Numbered from the stretch's first letter, positions 46,291-55,634 are shown. The stretch: 64,000 nucleotides of DNA from an uncultured Sphingomonadales bacterium (GCA_903832325.1 CAILBC010000022.1:1-64000), one strand, 5' to 3'. The notes: generated by a model from the sequence alone, not told the origin. A program made the numbers and translations.

Positions 46291-47348
46291 AGCGGTTTCC
46301 ATTCCTCATCAGCGGGCAGCGGGGCGAAGATCGCATCGAGCAGATCGTCGGTCACCGCTTCGGGTGTGGCCGGGTTCCATTTGGGCGCGTGATCCTTGTC
46401 GATGATCACCGCGCGCACGCCTTCGGCAAAATCGGGGCGCAGCAGCACGCGGCTGCCGATGCGGTATTCCATCGCCATGTTGGCGGCGAAATCGGCGCAT
46501 GCCAGGCTGCCCTGCAACTGGCGCAGCGCCACTTTGCAGGTCTGCGGGCTTTTGTGGCCCAGCGTGGCCAGTGTCGTGGTGGCCCATTCGCCGCCATCGG
46601 CCGCCAGCGCGGCCAGAATGTCTTCATACCGGTCAGACGCAAACAGGCGGTCGATCGTTTCGGCCTGCGCGGCGATCTTTGCCGGGGGCGGCACCGCAGA
46701 CAGCCGGTTCAGGATCGCCGCCGCGTCACCGGGATCGGCAATCAGCGCCGCCTTGGCCTCGGCCAGCGCGGCCTGTGGCAGGAAATGCGTGGCGAGCCCC
46801 GCCCACAGGCAATCCGCACCATCCAACCGCGCGCCGGTCAGCGCCATATAGCGCCCCAGCCGCCCGGCAAGCCGCGACAAATACCAGCCGCCGCCAACAT
46901 CGGGAAACAGGCCGATCCCGGTTTCGGGCATGGCCAGCCGCGTCGCCTCGGTCGCGATGCGATACCGCGACGGACCGGCCAGGCCGACCCCGCCACCCAT
47001 GGTGATGCCGTCCATGAACGCAAAGATCGGCTTGTCATACGTCAGGATCAGGTGGTTGAGCTGATATTCCTCGTAAAAGAACTGCCGCGCCGCCACACCG
47101 CCATCGTTCAGCGCGGAATCCCGCAGGAACGCGATATCGCCCCCGGCGCAAAAGCCGCGCCCTTCGGCATGGTCCAGGATCACCGCATCCACCGCAGGAT
47201 CATCGCGCCAGGCCAGCAGCGCGGCGATCATCGCGCGCACCATCGGCAGGGTCAGCGCGTGCAGCGCCTTTGGCCGGTTGAGCGAAAGATGGCCAACGCG
47301 GCCGCCAATGCGCGCCAGAATGGCCTCGGCCGAAATCTCGTCACTCAT
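46287..47348 (-). CDS. 3-hydroxyisobutyryl-CoA hydrolase
   Basis: 353 residues, crotonase superfamily, longer than hydratases and with the HIBCH blocks [62 protein letters not shown], and the C-terminal [20 protein letters not shown]. Frees 3-hydroxyisobutyrate from CoA in valine catabolism. Starts at ATG 47348 inside the acyl-CoA dehydrogenase stop (four-base overlap); the long open frame upstream is a shadow of that gene. Confidence 0.94.
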   Translation of the reverse strand: MSDEISAEAILARIGGRVGHLSLNRPKALHALTLPMVRAMIAALLAWRDDPAVDAVILDHAEGRGFCAGGDIAFLRDSALNDGGVAARQFFYEEYQLNHLILTYDKPIFAFMDGITMGGGVGLAGPSRYRIATEATRLAMPETGIGLFPDVGGGWYLSRLAGRLGRYMALTGARLDGADCLWAGLATHFLPQAALAEAKAALIADPGDAAAILNRLSAVPPPAKIAAQAETIDRLFASDRYEDILAALAADGGEWATTTLATLGHKSPQTCKVALRQLQGSLACADFAANMAMEYRIGSRVLLRPDFAEGVRAVIIDKDHAPKWNPATPEAVTDDLLDAIFAPLPADEEWKPL

Positions 47349-48484
47349 TTCAGCAAGTCCCTGCCCACGATCATGCGCATCACTTCGTTGGTGCCTTCCA
47401 GAATGCGGTGGACGCGCAAATCGCGCCAGAACCGCTCGATCGGATAGTCCTTGAGATAGCCATAGCCGCCGAACATCTGCAGCGCACGGTCGACAATCGA
47501 TGATCCGTTGTCGGTCGCCAGCTTTTTGGCCATCGCCGAAAAGCGCGTCTTGTCGGGCGCATCGGCGGTCACTTTGGCCGCGGCGAGATAGAGCAGCGCG
47601 CGCGCCGCCTCCAGATCGGTGGCCATGTCGGCCAGTTGGAACTGGGTGTTCTGGAATTCGGCGATGCTGCGGCCGAATTGTTCCCGCGTCTTCACATAGG
47701 CAATCGCTTCGTCCAGGCACCGCTGCGCCCCGCCCAGCGAACAGGCGCCGATATTCAGCCGCCCGCCATCGAGCCCGGCCATGGCAAAGCGGAACCCGTC
47801 GCCTTCATCGCCCACGCGGTTGGCCACCGGCACCCGGGCCTGGTCAAAGATCACTTGCGCGGTGGGCGATGCGTTCCACCCCAGCTTGCGCTCGGGCGCG
47901 CCGAACGACACGCCGGGGGTATCGCGGTCGATCACCAGGCACGAAATGCCCCTGGGGCCCGGCTCTCCGGTGCGCACCATGGTGACGTAGATATCGTTCA
48001 CCCCGCCACCCGAAATGAACTGCTTGGTACCCGATACCAGATACTCATCGCCATCGCGCACCGCCGTGGTGCGCAGCGCCGCCGCGTCGGACCCGCTGCC
48101 CGGCTCTGTCAGGCAATAGCTGGCCATCAGTTCCATGCTGACAAGCTGCGGCAGATAGCGCGCCTTGACTTGGGCCCCGCCAAAGCGGTCGATCATCCAC
48201 GCCGCCATGTTATGGATCGAAATGAACGCGGCGGTGGTGGGGCAGCCATAAGACAGCGCCTCGAAAATCAGCGCCGCTTCCAGCCGGCCCAGCCCGATCC
48301 CGCCGGCTTCCTCGCTCACATAGATCGCGGCAAAGCCAAGCTCGGCCGCGGCGCGGATGGTGTCGCGCGGGAATTCGTGCCGTTCGTCCCACCCGGCAGC
48401 ATGGGGCACAATGGCATCGGCGGCAAAGCGCCGGGCCATGTCCTGGATGGCGATCTGGTCTTCATTCAGGCTGAAAGGGTGCAT
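47345..48484 (-). CDS. acyl-CoA dehydrogenase (isobutyryl-CoA type)
   Basis: 379 residues, standard ACAD fold. LTEPGSGSDAAALRT is the FAD/substrate signature near residue 120, with IGACSLGGAQRCLDEAIAYVKTREQFG in the third domain; the catalytic base is in the C-terminal FWRDLRVHRILEGTNEVMR region. Begins valine-branch oxidation by making methacrylyl-CoA with FAD, handing electrons to electron-transfer flavoprotein. Position between mmsA and HIBCH supports the isobutyryl-CoA role over others. Confidence 0.93.
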   Translation of the reverse strand: MHPFSLNEDQIAIQDMARRFAADAIVPHAAGWDERHEFPRDTIRAAAELGFAAIYVSEEAGGIGLGRLEAALIFEALSYGCPTTAAFISIHNMAAWMIDRFGGAQVKARYLPQLVSMELMASYCLTEPGSGSDAAALRTTAVRDGDEYLVSGTKQFISGGGVNDIYVTMVRTGEPGPRGISCLVIDRDTPGVSFGAPERKLGWNASPTAQVIFDQARVPVANRVGDEGDGFRFAMAGLDGGRLNIGACSLGGAQRCLDEAIAYVKTREQFGRSIAEFQNTQFQLADMATDLEAARALLYLAAAKVTADAPDKTRFSAMAKKLATDNGSSIVDRALQMFGGYGYLKDYPIERFWRDLRVHRILEGTNEVMRMIVGRDLLK

Positions 48485-48586
48485 CGTGGTGTGCCTGTGC
48501 TGTGTCGGGGTTGCGATGCAGCCGGGATCAGCGGCAAGGCCGGCCCCGGCTGCACCCGGTCGGAAAAAATCATCCCCGCCGGGCCG

Positions 48587-50086
48587 TCATCCCATCGTCG
48601 GGATGACAAAGGCATTGCCGCCATCGACAGCGCCATCGGGCCAGCGCTGGGTGATCGTCTTGACCTTGGTCCAGAACTTCACCCCTTCCATGCCGTGCTG
48701 GTTGGTGTCGCCAAAGGCCGACCGTTTCCACCCGCCAAAGCTGTGATAGGCCACCGGCACCGGGATCGGCACGTTGATGCCGACCATGCCGACATTCACC
48801 CGCCGGGCAAATTCGCGCGCGGCATGGCCATTGCGCGTAAAGATCGCCACGCCATTGCCATACTGGTGCTTGCTGGGCAGCGCGACCGCTTCTTCAAAGG
48901 TTGCGGCGCGCACGATCTGCAGCACGGGGCCAAAGATTTCGTTGTGATAGCTGTCCATGGTGTCGGTCACATGGTCGATCAGCGTTGGCCCGACAAAGAA
49001 CCCGTCTTCGTGGCCCTGCATCGAAAAGCCGCGCCCGTCGATCACCAGTTCGGCGCCTTCTTCGGCGGCGCGGGCGATCCATGCTTCGATCTTGGCCTTG
49101 TGCTGTGCGGTCACCACCGGGCCATAGGCGGCATCGGGATCGGTCGAAATGCCGACTTTCATCGCGGCAATCGCCGGGATCAGCTTGGCCTTCAGCCGTT
49201 CGGCGGTGTCTTCACCCACCGGCACGACGACCGGCAGCGCCATGCAGCGTTCGCCCGCCGAGCCAAAGGCCGCGCCCGACAGATCGTGCACCACCTGGTC
49301 CAGATCGGCATCGGGCATGACGATGCCGTGGTTCTTCGCCCCGCCCATCGCCTGCACGCGCTTGCCGTTGGCCGCGCCGCGCTGATAGACATAGTTGGCA
49401 ATGTCGGACGACCCGACAAAGCTCACCGCGCCGATCGCCGGATGATCAAGGATGGCATCGACCATTTCCTTGTCACCATGGACCACCTGGAAAATCCCGG
49501 CGGGCAACCCGGCTTCAAGGAACAGTTCGGCCAGGCGCACCGGCACCGAGGGATCACGCTCCGACGGCTTGCAGATAAAGGCATTGCCCGTGGCCACGGC
49601 CACCGCGCCCATCCACAGCGGGATCATCGCGGGAAAATTGAACGGGGTGATGCCGGCGCCAATGCCCACCGGCTGGCGCATCGAATAGACATCGATGCCG
49701 GGGCCGGCGCCTTCGGTATATTCGCCCTTTTGCCCGTGCGGGATGCCGCAGGCGAATTCCACCACTTCCAGCCCGCGCTGGATATCACCGCGCGAATCCG
49801 CGATCACTTTGCCGTGTTCGCTGGACAACAGATGCGCCAGCTCGGTCATGTGCGCTTCGACCAGTTCCTTGAACCGGAACATCACGCGCGCGCGGCGCTG
49901 CGGGTTGGTCGCGGCCCAGGCCGGCTGCGCCGCGGCGGCGGCATCGACCGCGCGATCGAGCACCGCCTGGTTGCCCAGCACGACTTCGGCCTGAACCGCG
50001 CCGGTGTTGGGATCGAACACCGGACCGCGGCGGCTCTGGTCCAGCCCGGCGGTGCCGCTGGCGATGAAATGGTCGATGATGCGCAT
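48587..50086 (-). CDS. mmsA: CoA-acylating methylmalonate-semialdehyde dehydrogenase
   Basis: 499 residues, ALDH fold of the MMSDH type (no FQ..G but CoA-dependent). Catalytic Cys281 in FGSAGERCMALPVV, NFPAMIPLWM at about 150-159 and GGAKNHGIVMPDADLD at about 248-263 are characteristic. Makes propionyl-CoA from methylmalonate semialdehyde. First gene of the valine operon, facing away from the LysR gene. ATG 50086 (MRIIDHFIAS) is the conserved start; the extra upstream open frame runs into the shared promoter region. Confidence 0.95.
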   Translation of the reverse strand: MRIIDHFIASGTAGLDQSRRGPVFDPNTGAVQAEVVLGNQAVLDRAVDAAAAAQPAWAATNPQRRARVMFRFKELVEAHMTELAHLLSSEHGKVIADSRGDIQRGLEVVEFACGIPHGQKGEYTEGAGPGIDVYSMRQPVGIGAGITPFNFPAMIPLWMGAVAVATGNAFICKPSERDPSVPVRLAELFLEAGLPAGIFQVVHGDKEMVDAILDHPAIGAVSFVGSSDIANYVYQRGAANGKRVQAMGGAKNHGIVMPDADLDQVVHDLSGAAFGSAGERCMALPVVVPVGEDTAERLKAKLIPAIAAMKVGISTDPDAAYGPVVTAQHKAKIEAWIARAAEEGAELVIDGRGFSMQGHEDGFFVGPTLIDHVTDTMDSYHNEIFGPVLQIVRAATFEEAVALPSKHQYGNGVAIFTRNGHAAREFARRVNVGMVGINVPIPVPVAYHSFGGWKRSAFGDTNQHGMEGVKFWTKVKTITQRWPDGAVDGGNAFVIPTMG

Positions 50087-50141
50087 GCGGCGGGTTCCTT
50101 CGTTCGATACTGTCCTGCCCGGCGACCCTGCGCCTTGCCGC

Positions 50142-50155
50142 CCTTGCATGCAAGG
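50142..50155. promoter_or_regulatory. palindrome in the mmsA/LysR divergent promoter region
   Basis: CCTTGCATGCAAGG, a 14-bp perfect palindrome just ahead of the LysR start and 56 bases from mmsA. LysR proteins commonly bind such dyads in divergent regions, so it is the best candidate operator of the valine genes. Confidence 0.45.
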
Positions 50156-50162
50156 CGGTAAA

Positions 50163-51077
50163 ATGCGATCCACACCTGCAATTATGCAGGCACCCGACTG
50201 GAACGATTATCAGGCCTTTCTGGCTGTTGCCCGCGTGGGCCAGCTGGCGCGCGCCGGGGCGACGATGGGGGTGGATGCCACCACCGTGGGGCGGCGCGTG
50301 CGGCGGCTGGAAACCCGGCTGGGCGCGACGCTGTTCGAACAGACCCGCGAAGGCCAGGTGCTGACCGAAGCGGGTGAGGCGCTGCTCGCCGAAGTGGAGG
50401 CGATGGCCCAGGCCGCCAGCCGCATTGCCGAACAGGCCGGCGGCGGCGGCGCCACCGGCCTGCTGCGCGTCAGCCTGACCGAAGGGCTGGCCGGCGCGAT
50501 CGTGGCGCCCGCGCTGAAAGGGTTTGTCGAGGCGCATCCCCGGCTGGTGGTCGATCTGGTGGCGTCATCGGGGCTGCTCAGCCCGTCCAAGCGTGAGGCG
50601 GATCTGGCGGTCACCCTGTCGCGCCCGCGCGCCGGCCCGGTGATCGCGGGCAAACTGTCGGACTATGCGCTGGGGCTCTATGCCACGCGCGGCTATCTCG
50701 CGGCGCGCGGCACGCCGGCCGCGCCCGCCGATCTGGCGCGCGATCACCGGCTGATCGGCTATGTGCCCGATCTGCTCTATGCGCCCGAATTGCGCTATCT
50801 GGCCGAATTCGAACCGGGGCTGAGCGCCGGGCTGCGTTCGCCCTCGATCATCGCGCAGGCGCGGATGATTGCGGCGGGCGCGGGGATCGGCGTGCTGCCC
50901 TGCTTCATGGGCGATGCCGACAAATGGCTGGTCCCGGTCCTGCCGCAGCGGCGGATCATTCGCAGTTTCTGGCTGGTGACGCACAAGGACACGCACGCGC
51001 TGGCACGGGTGCGGGCATTCAAGGACTGGCTGACGGACCTTGTAACGCGCGAGCGGCCGCGGTTGCTGCCGCGTTGA
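50163..51077 (+). CDS. LysR family regulator, likely of the valine operon
   Basis: 304 residues (ATG 50163; an in-frame ATG at 50184 gives MQAPDWNDYQ and is also plausible). Helix-turn-helix WNDYQAFLAVARVGQLARAGATMGVDATTVGRRVRRLE near residues 12-46, then the effector-binding domain to the end. LysR proteins next to mmsA commonly control these genes in alphaproteobacteria; the effector is probably a pathway acid or CoA ester, not seen. Divergent from mmsA with 76 bases between. Confidence 0.85.
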   Translation: MRSTPAIMQAPDWNDYQAFLAVARVGQLARAGATMGVDATTVGRRVRRLETRLGATLFEQTREGQVLTEAGEALLAEVEAMAQAASRIAEQAGGGGATGLLRVSLTEGLAGAIVAPALKGFVEAHPRLVVDLVASSGLLSPSKREADLAVTLSRPRAGPVIAGKLSDYALGLYATRGYLAARGTPAAPADLARDHRLIGYVPDLLYAPELRYLAEFEPGLSAGLRSPSIIAQARMIAAGAGIGVLPCFMGDADKWLVPVLPQRRIIRSFWLVTHKDTHALARVRAFKDWLTDLVTRERPRLLPR

Positions 51078-51096
51078 GCGCCAGGGCCCTGCCGGC

Positions 51097-51420
51097 CTAG
51101 ACTTTGGCAACCGGCGCGTCGGCACCCAGGTCTTCGAACCAGGCTTCGACCGGGCCGTTCAGCTTGATGGTCAGCGGATTGCCCTTGCGATCGAACGAAC
51201 GCCCGGCCTGAACGCGCACCCAGCCTTCGGAAATGCAATATTCCTCGACATTGGTGCGCACCGTGCCCTTGAACCGGATGCCGATGCCGCGCTGCAGCCG
51301 GTCCGCATCGAAATGGGGGCTGCGCGGGTTGATCGCCAGCCGGTCGGGCGGCACATCGATCGCGGGCGCCGCAGCGGCGGTTTCGGCTTCTTCATGCGCG
51401 GGCGTTTGATCGTCTGTCAT
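51097..51420 (-). CDS. DUF3297 family protein
   Basis: 107 residues. After a variable acidic leader, the conserved family core begins: PPDRLAINPRSPHFDADRLQRGIGIRFKGT, then VEEYCISEGWVRVQAGRSFDRKGNPLTIKLNGPVEAWFED. Family function unknown; widespread in proteobacteria as a short cytoplasmic protein. ATG 51420 (MTDDQTPAHEE) precedes the leader; the in-frame upstream ATG at 51450 lacks homology. Confidence 0.82.
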   Translation of the reverse strand: MTDDQTPAHEEAETAAAAPAIDVPPDRLAINPRSPHFDADRLQRGIGIRFKGTVRTNVEEYCISEGWVRVQAGRSFDRKGNPLTIKLNGPVEAWFEDLGADAPVAKV

Positions 51421-51543
51421 GGGTACGGCCAAATATCTTTCTGGCCCCACTTGTCAATCATCCGCCAAAGCGATAGTGGCCCGCCTTCGTTGCGGCGGAC
51501 CCTCGCGCCCGGCATTGTCCGGAACACAGAGGCACCACCCGAC

Positions 51544-51618
51544 GGGCGCGTAGCTCAGCGGTAGAGCACACCCTTCACACGGGTGGGGTCGCAGGTTCAA
51601 TCCCTGCCGCGCCCACCA
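51544..51618 (+). tRNA. tRNA-Val (anticodon CAC)
   Basis: 75 bases folding as a cloverleaf: acceptor GGGCGCG / CGCGCCC, D-arm AGCTCAGCGGTAGAGC, anticodon arm CACCC-TTCACAC-GGGTG with CAC at positions 34-36 (reads GUG, valine), T-arm GCAGG-TTCAATC-CCTGC, discriminator A, and genome-encoded CCA. Confidence 0.95.
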
Positions 51619-51654
51619 TGATTTCCCCGCGACGATGGGACATCATGGCAACGA

Positions 51655-52248
51655 TCACGCAGGTGCGCCGCCCTCTGCCGGCCAGGCTTGCACCACTTGC
51701 GCTTCGGTCTTTGCAACAGGCGGGCGCGATCTGAGGTGGGCGTAAAAGCCCCAGATCAGCGCTTTTACCCGGGCCAGCTCCCGCGCCCTGATCGCCGGGG
51801 CCAGATCTTCGTTGAGCAGTTGCTTGTGCGACCAGAACCCGGCCTTTCCCGGCAGATTGAGGTGAGTCGGCGTGCCCCGGTCGATGAAACCTGCCACCAG
51901 CATCGCAAACCGGTCGGATTCGACCACTTCGGGCCCGCCCAGCACCACCAGGCTGATTGCCAGCGGCGCGTCATAGCCGGGCACCGGCGGTTCGTGCAGG
52001 ATCATCACCCCGCTCAGGTCTGGCCGCCAGGCATCATCGAGCGCAGGGATGCAGCGCCAGCCGCAGAAGTATTCGCGGCACAGCTGCGGCCGCGCGGCAT
52101 AGATCGCGCAGCCGCCATCGGCCTGGCAATGCCGGCAGGCCACACCCTCCATTTTCACCATGTCGTCAGTGACGATTGCCAGTTCCACGCAACAGGCCGT
52201 GCACGCCCCGCATTCGCGCCCGGCAACGGCCAAACTTTCAAAACTCAT
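51655..52248 (-). CDS. YkgJ-like cysteine-cluster protein
   Basis: 197 residues. The N-terminus carries the metal/Fe-S-type cluster CGACTACC (CxxCxxCC) of the YkgJ family, followed by CRHCQADGGCAIYAARPQLCREYFCGW with further cysteines. The C-terminal half is a variable domain. Cytoplasmic; proposed iron-sulfur or zinc binding, no proven reaction. Stands alone between the tRNA and the pilin-like genes. ATG 52248. Confidence 0.82.
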   Translation of the reverse strand: MSFESLAVAGRECGACTACCVELAIVTDDMVKMEGVACRHCQADGGCAIYAARPQLCREYFCGWRCIPALDDAWRPDLSGVMILHEPPVPGYDAPLAISLVVLGGPEVVESDRFAMLVAGFIDRGTPTHLNLPGKAGFWSHKQLLNEDLAPAIRARELARVKALIWGFYAHLRSRPPVAKTEAQVVQAWPAEGGAPA

Positions 52249-52508
52249 CGCATCGTCCCCTGATCACGACCACAACGCCGTTTGCGACAGAATTGCGACT
52301 CCTTGGGGACAACATGTGCGGCGCGGCACGGCAGGCCGGCACCCGTCGGATCGAGGGCATCGTCCAGACTCCGCATCCGGACCATTGAGAATTATCTTTG
52401 GTAAGCGAACCAGCGTTAACCAATTTTGGGATACCATAACCGCCCATCCTGCCCAAACCGGCGCGCAAGTGGCAACCGGACATTAACGCATTCCCCTTAT
52501 GCCGCTAT
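52249..52508. other. intergenic region ahead of the Tad pseudopilin genes
   Basis: 260 bases with lower G+C toward the end (GAGAATTATCTTTGG ... CAATTTTGGGATACC). No supportable gene. It must contain the promoters of both flanking divergent genes, but no clear -35/-10 pair was found. Confidence 0.5.
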
Positions 52509-52511
52509 GTG

Positions 52512-53253
52512 ATGAACCGCGCTCTGCCCATCTCTGGCTCCCTTGCCGCCTCGTGGCGTGCGGTTGCATGGCGTGGCGCGCGCGGACTTGGCGCGTTTGC
52601 GCGGCATTGGTGCCGGCTGGTCATCGATGACGAGGCGGGCGCGTCGCTGGAATTCGCGCTGCTGGCGCCGGCGTTCATCGCGCTGATCCTGGCCATTACC
52701 AACACCTTGCTGATCTATCTGGCGCAGGAAGCACTGGAAACCGCGGCTGAAAGCGCCGCGCGCCTGCTGCTGACCGGGCAAGCGCAGACCTTCCAGTACT
52801 ACACTGGATCGACTGTCCATACCGGCATGTCGGCCACCCAGTTCACCAACGCAATCTGCGGCACGCTGACTTATAACGCCAGTTAACGCCAGTTCCACGT
52901 CCACATCGCCCACCGCCTATGGCAATGGGAGCCTGCTGCCCCCGTTTCTGAGTTGCAGCAATCTGCTGGTCAATGTGACCCCGGCCGCCACATATGGCAG
53001 CGCGTCGACCGCGGCGCCGGCGCTGAGCGTGGACAGCAGCGGCAACATTACCGGCACGTCGTTTTCCACCAGCACCGGATCATCGACGCAAAACCAGATC
53101 CTGGTGGTGCAGTTGCTCTATCTCTGGCCGACGGTGACCGGGCCGCTCGGCCTCAACATGGGCAATACGTCGACCAACAACCGTCTGCTGGTGGCAACCG
53201 AGGTGATCGCCACCGAAGTCTATCCCTGCCCGTCGGGACAATCGACATGCTGA
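52512..53253 (+). pseudogene. TadE-like pseudopilin gene disrupted by a 10-bp tandem duplication
   Basis: Two reading frames encode one TadE-like protein. The first (52512-52886) gives the N-terminal part with the TadE hydrophobic segment EAGASLEFALLAPAFIALIL and helix ALETAAESAARLLLTGQAQ, and stops at TAA 52884-52886. The second frame, open from about 52885 to 53253, continues as STSTSPTAYGNGSLLPPF ... VVQLLYLWPTVTGPLGLNMG. AACGCCAGTT is present twice in tandem (52875-52884, 52885-52894); removing one copy joins both frames into 243 residues. Such proteins are minor pilins/scaffolds of tight-adherence pili. The next gene overlaps the end. It may also be a reversible, replication-slippage-type switch or a sequencing artefact. 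Confidence 0.82.
52875..52894 (+). repeat. 10-bp tandem duplication that frameshifts tadE
   Basis: AACGCCAGTT twice, back to back, inside the coding sequence; the unit is not a multiple of three, so it shifts frame by one and creates a stop two bases into the second copy. Confidence 0.9.
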
Positions 53254-53906
53254 GGCATCTGCTGCGCGACACCGGGGCGTCAACCATCCTGGAATTTGCA
53301 ATCTGCCTGCCGGTGCTGACGCTGCTCTACATCGGCAGCTATATCGTGGTCGATGAAGTGGCGTGCAGCCAGAAGGCCGCAATTGCGACGCGCACCCTGA
53401 CCGATCTGCTCAGCCGCAGCCTGTCGCCATCGGCGATCGTGTCAAATCCGTCCGGCACCGACGCGACCGCGCTGATGACCGCCGCTGCCATCACGCTGAC
53501 ACCTTACAGCCCGGTCAATGCGACCGAAAACGTGGCCCTGCTGCGCGTATGCGACAGCAGCCATGCTTATGTGATCTGGTCGCAGGCGATCACTTACAAG
53601 GCCAATGGCACGTCGCAGGCGGCAACGCCCGCCCTGACGGCGGGCAGCCTGACCAGCAACAGCGTTGTCAGCCTGCCGGCCAACATGCTGACGTCGTCGT
53701 CACCGCTGACGCCAACATCGCCCGATGGCAGCAATATCTGCCAGAATTTCGGCACGGGAACATCCACCAAGATCCAGGCCGGCACTGCGGGCGGGTTCCT
53801 GTTCCTGGCGCAAGTCGATTTTGCCTATGTGCCGATGACCGGCTTCGGTTTTCCGACCAGCATCAAACTGGGCAACATCCTCTACATGAGCCCGAGGCTG
53901 AGCTGA
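53247..53906 (+). CDS. TadE/TadF-like pilus assembly protein
   Basis: 219 residues. Short cytoplasmic N-terminus then the Tad-type hydrophobic segment GASTILEFAICLPVLTLLYIGSYIV (about 9-33), with the conserved Glu in the membrane part (LEFAI) as in pseudopilins, and a Ser/Thr/Asn-rich periplasmic domain with two cysteines (LLRVCDSS, NICQNFG). Overlaps the end of the first pseudopilin gene. Role in Tad pilus assembly inferred from family; the TadA/B/C motor, RcpA and CpaA are not in this window. Confidence 0.78.
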   Translation: MLRHLLRDTGASTILEFAICLPVLTLLYIGSYIVVDEVACSQKAAIATRTLTDLLSRSLSPSAIVSNPSGTDATALMTAAAITLTPYSPVNATENVALLRVCDSSHAYVIWSQAITYKANGTSQAATPALTAGSLTSNSVVSLPANMLTSSSPLTPTSPDGSNICQNFGTGTSTKIQAGTAGGFLFLAQVDFAYVPMTGFGFPTSIKLGNILYMSPRLS

Positions 53907-53910
53907 GATC

Positions 53911-55587
53911 ATGACGAAGATCCAAACCCGGTCCATGTCCGTCGCGCGTCGGCTGCAGCACGATCAGAGCGGCAACGTTCTGGTCATGATGGGGCTGGGG
54001 CTTATGATCCTGTGCTTTGCGTTCGGATTTGTGGTCGATTACAGCCGCGCCGAGGCGGCGCAGACCGAACTAAACGCCATCGCCGATGCCGCCGCGCTTG
54101 CGGCGGTCGATCCGTCGATGATCTATCAATCGAACGCGACCGCGCAAGCGGCCGCAACCAATATATGGAATGCGCAGATCAACAGCCTTAACGGGTTGTC
54201 CGGCATCACGATGTCCCCATCGGTCAGCACCGGGGGCGGCATTGGCGGCCTGCGCACGGTGACCATCAACTGGACTGCCAATTCGACCAACATCTTCGGC
54301 AATTTTCTGGGCCTGAGCAGCCTTGCGCTGTCGGGATCATCGGTCGCCGCAGCCTCGCAGCCGCCAAACATCAATTTCTACATGGTGGTCGACAATTCGC
54401 CACCGATGCTGATCCCGGATTCGGCAACCGGCATCACCCAGTTGCAGGGCACCACCAGCACCACCGCGGGCGGCTGCGCCTTCACCTGCCACAACCGGCT
54501 GCCCGAAAGCAGCTATAACTACAAAGTGATCAACGCCAATTCCGGATCGACGCAGAACTATGTGCTGTGGGTGCCAGACAGCGCCTACACATCGCCGTCG
54601 ATGACGGGTCAGCAAAGCTATATGTGGGTCAACCCCAGCAAGATGAACAAAGTCTATGACCCGGGCAACAACCTCTTGACCAATTACACAGTCTGCCCCG
54701 GGTCGGATTCGTCAAATGCATCGTCAATTTCGATGGCCGCGACCTCGGCCGGATGCTCTGGCACGACGATTTCTGGCCAGTGGGGCGATGGCTATTGGGC
54801 GGTGCAAAACTATTCCGTACTCTATCCGGGCAACAACAACATTGAACTGCGCATCGATGATGCATCGAACGCCATCCAGGCGATCGGGCCATATGCCTAT
54901 AACCTGTCGACCACCAACGGCGCGACTTATGCGTTGCAGGAATTTTTCTACAACAACAAAGTCAGCGATCCGGCCAATCTCTATCCCGCGCTGCCTTCGG
55001 GGGCGAGCCAGCTTTCGGGCACCTCGGTCGTGCAGATGACGTCGATGACCACGTTGACCGCGGCCGATTCATTCAACCCGCCGACCATTCCGGTGCCGCG
55101 CTGGGTAAATTCCAGCTGCGTGACCACGGTATCGTGCCCCAATGTTTCGGGCGGTGCCACGTCGGACAATCCCAACATGTTCACCACCATGAACGGCCTT
55201 ATGCCCAATCCCGGCACCGGGCAGTTGGGCAGCACGCCGCAGGAAGTGCTGTTCCTGATCACCGACGGCTATGATGACCGCTATGGCACCAACCGCGGGC
55301 CGTTCACCAGCTCGATTCTGGCGCAATGTTCGGCAATCAAGGCGCGCGGGATCAAGATTGCGATCATCTATACCCAATATCTGGCCAGCTCGATCCTGCC
55401 CGAATATCCCAGCTATGCCGCAGTTTTGACACCGACCGACCAGGTCGCCTCGGCGCTGCAATCGTGCGCCTCGACCAATGCCAGTGGCACTCCGCTGTAT
55501 TATCAGGTCACCCAGAACCAGTCGATCGTGCCTGCGCTGCAACAGTTGTTCGCCGCGGCGGTGCAAAGCGCCTATCTGGTGAACTGA
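53911..55587 (+). CDS. TadG-like pilus protein with vWA-like domain
   Basis: 558 residues. N-terminal pseudopilin-like membrane segment (NVLVMMGLGLMILCFAFGFVVDYSRAEAAQTELNAIADAAALAAV) is typical of TadG/TadE-G proteins. A C-terminal von Willebrand A-like fold is suggested by FYMVVDNSPPMLI (the MIDAS usually is DxSxS; here the second Ser is Pro, so metal binding is doubtful) and by VLFLITDGYDDRYG. The middle is Ser/Thr/Asn-rich with several cysteines. G+C is slightly below that of flanking genes. Third gene of the pseudopilin set. Confidence 0.82.
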   Translation: MTKIQTRSMSVARRLQHDQSGNVLVMMGLGLMILCFAFGFVVDYSRAEAAQTELNAIADAAALAAVDPSMIYQSNATAQAAATNIWNAQINSLNGLSGITMSPSVSTGGGIGGLRTVTINWTANSTNIFGNFLGLSSLALSGSSVAAASQPPNINFYMVVDNSPPMLIPDSATGITQLQGTTSTTAGGCAFTCHNRLPESSYNYKVINANSGSTQNYVLWVPDSAYTSPSMTGQQSYMWVNPSKMNKVYDPGNNLLTNYTVCPGSDSSNASSISMAATSAGCSGTTISGQWGDGYWAVQNYSVLYPGNNNIELRIDDASNAIQAIGPYAYNLSTTNGATYALQEFFYNNKVSDPANLYPALPSGASQLSGTSVVQMTSMTTLTAADSFNPPTIPVPRWVNSSCVTTVSCPNVSGGATSDNPNMFTTMNGLMPNPGTGQLGSTPQEVLFLITDGYDDRYGTNRGPFTSSILAQCSAIKARGIKIAIIYTQYLASSILPEYPSYAAVLTPTDQVASALQSCASTNASGTPLYYQVTQNQSIVPALQQLFAAAVQSAYLVN

Positions 55588-55596
55588 TGCGGGTTT

Positions 55597-55617
55597 GCGA
55601 TGATTGGAACTCATCGC
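55597..55617. repeat. hairpin, copy 2 of a shared intergenic word
   Basis: GCGATGA - TTGGAAC - TCATCGC. Shares the words GCGATGA and TGGAACTCATCGC with the hairpin at 45411-45435. Lies ten bases after the tadG stop. Confidence 0.6.
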
Positions 55618-55634
55618 GCAACGGTATGAGGCCG

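Noticed and set aside
47636..50161. 841-codon open frame opposite the valine genes
   Set aside because: Spans mmsA and the acyl-CoA dehydrogenase on the opposite strand; composition of an antisense shadow.
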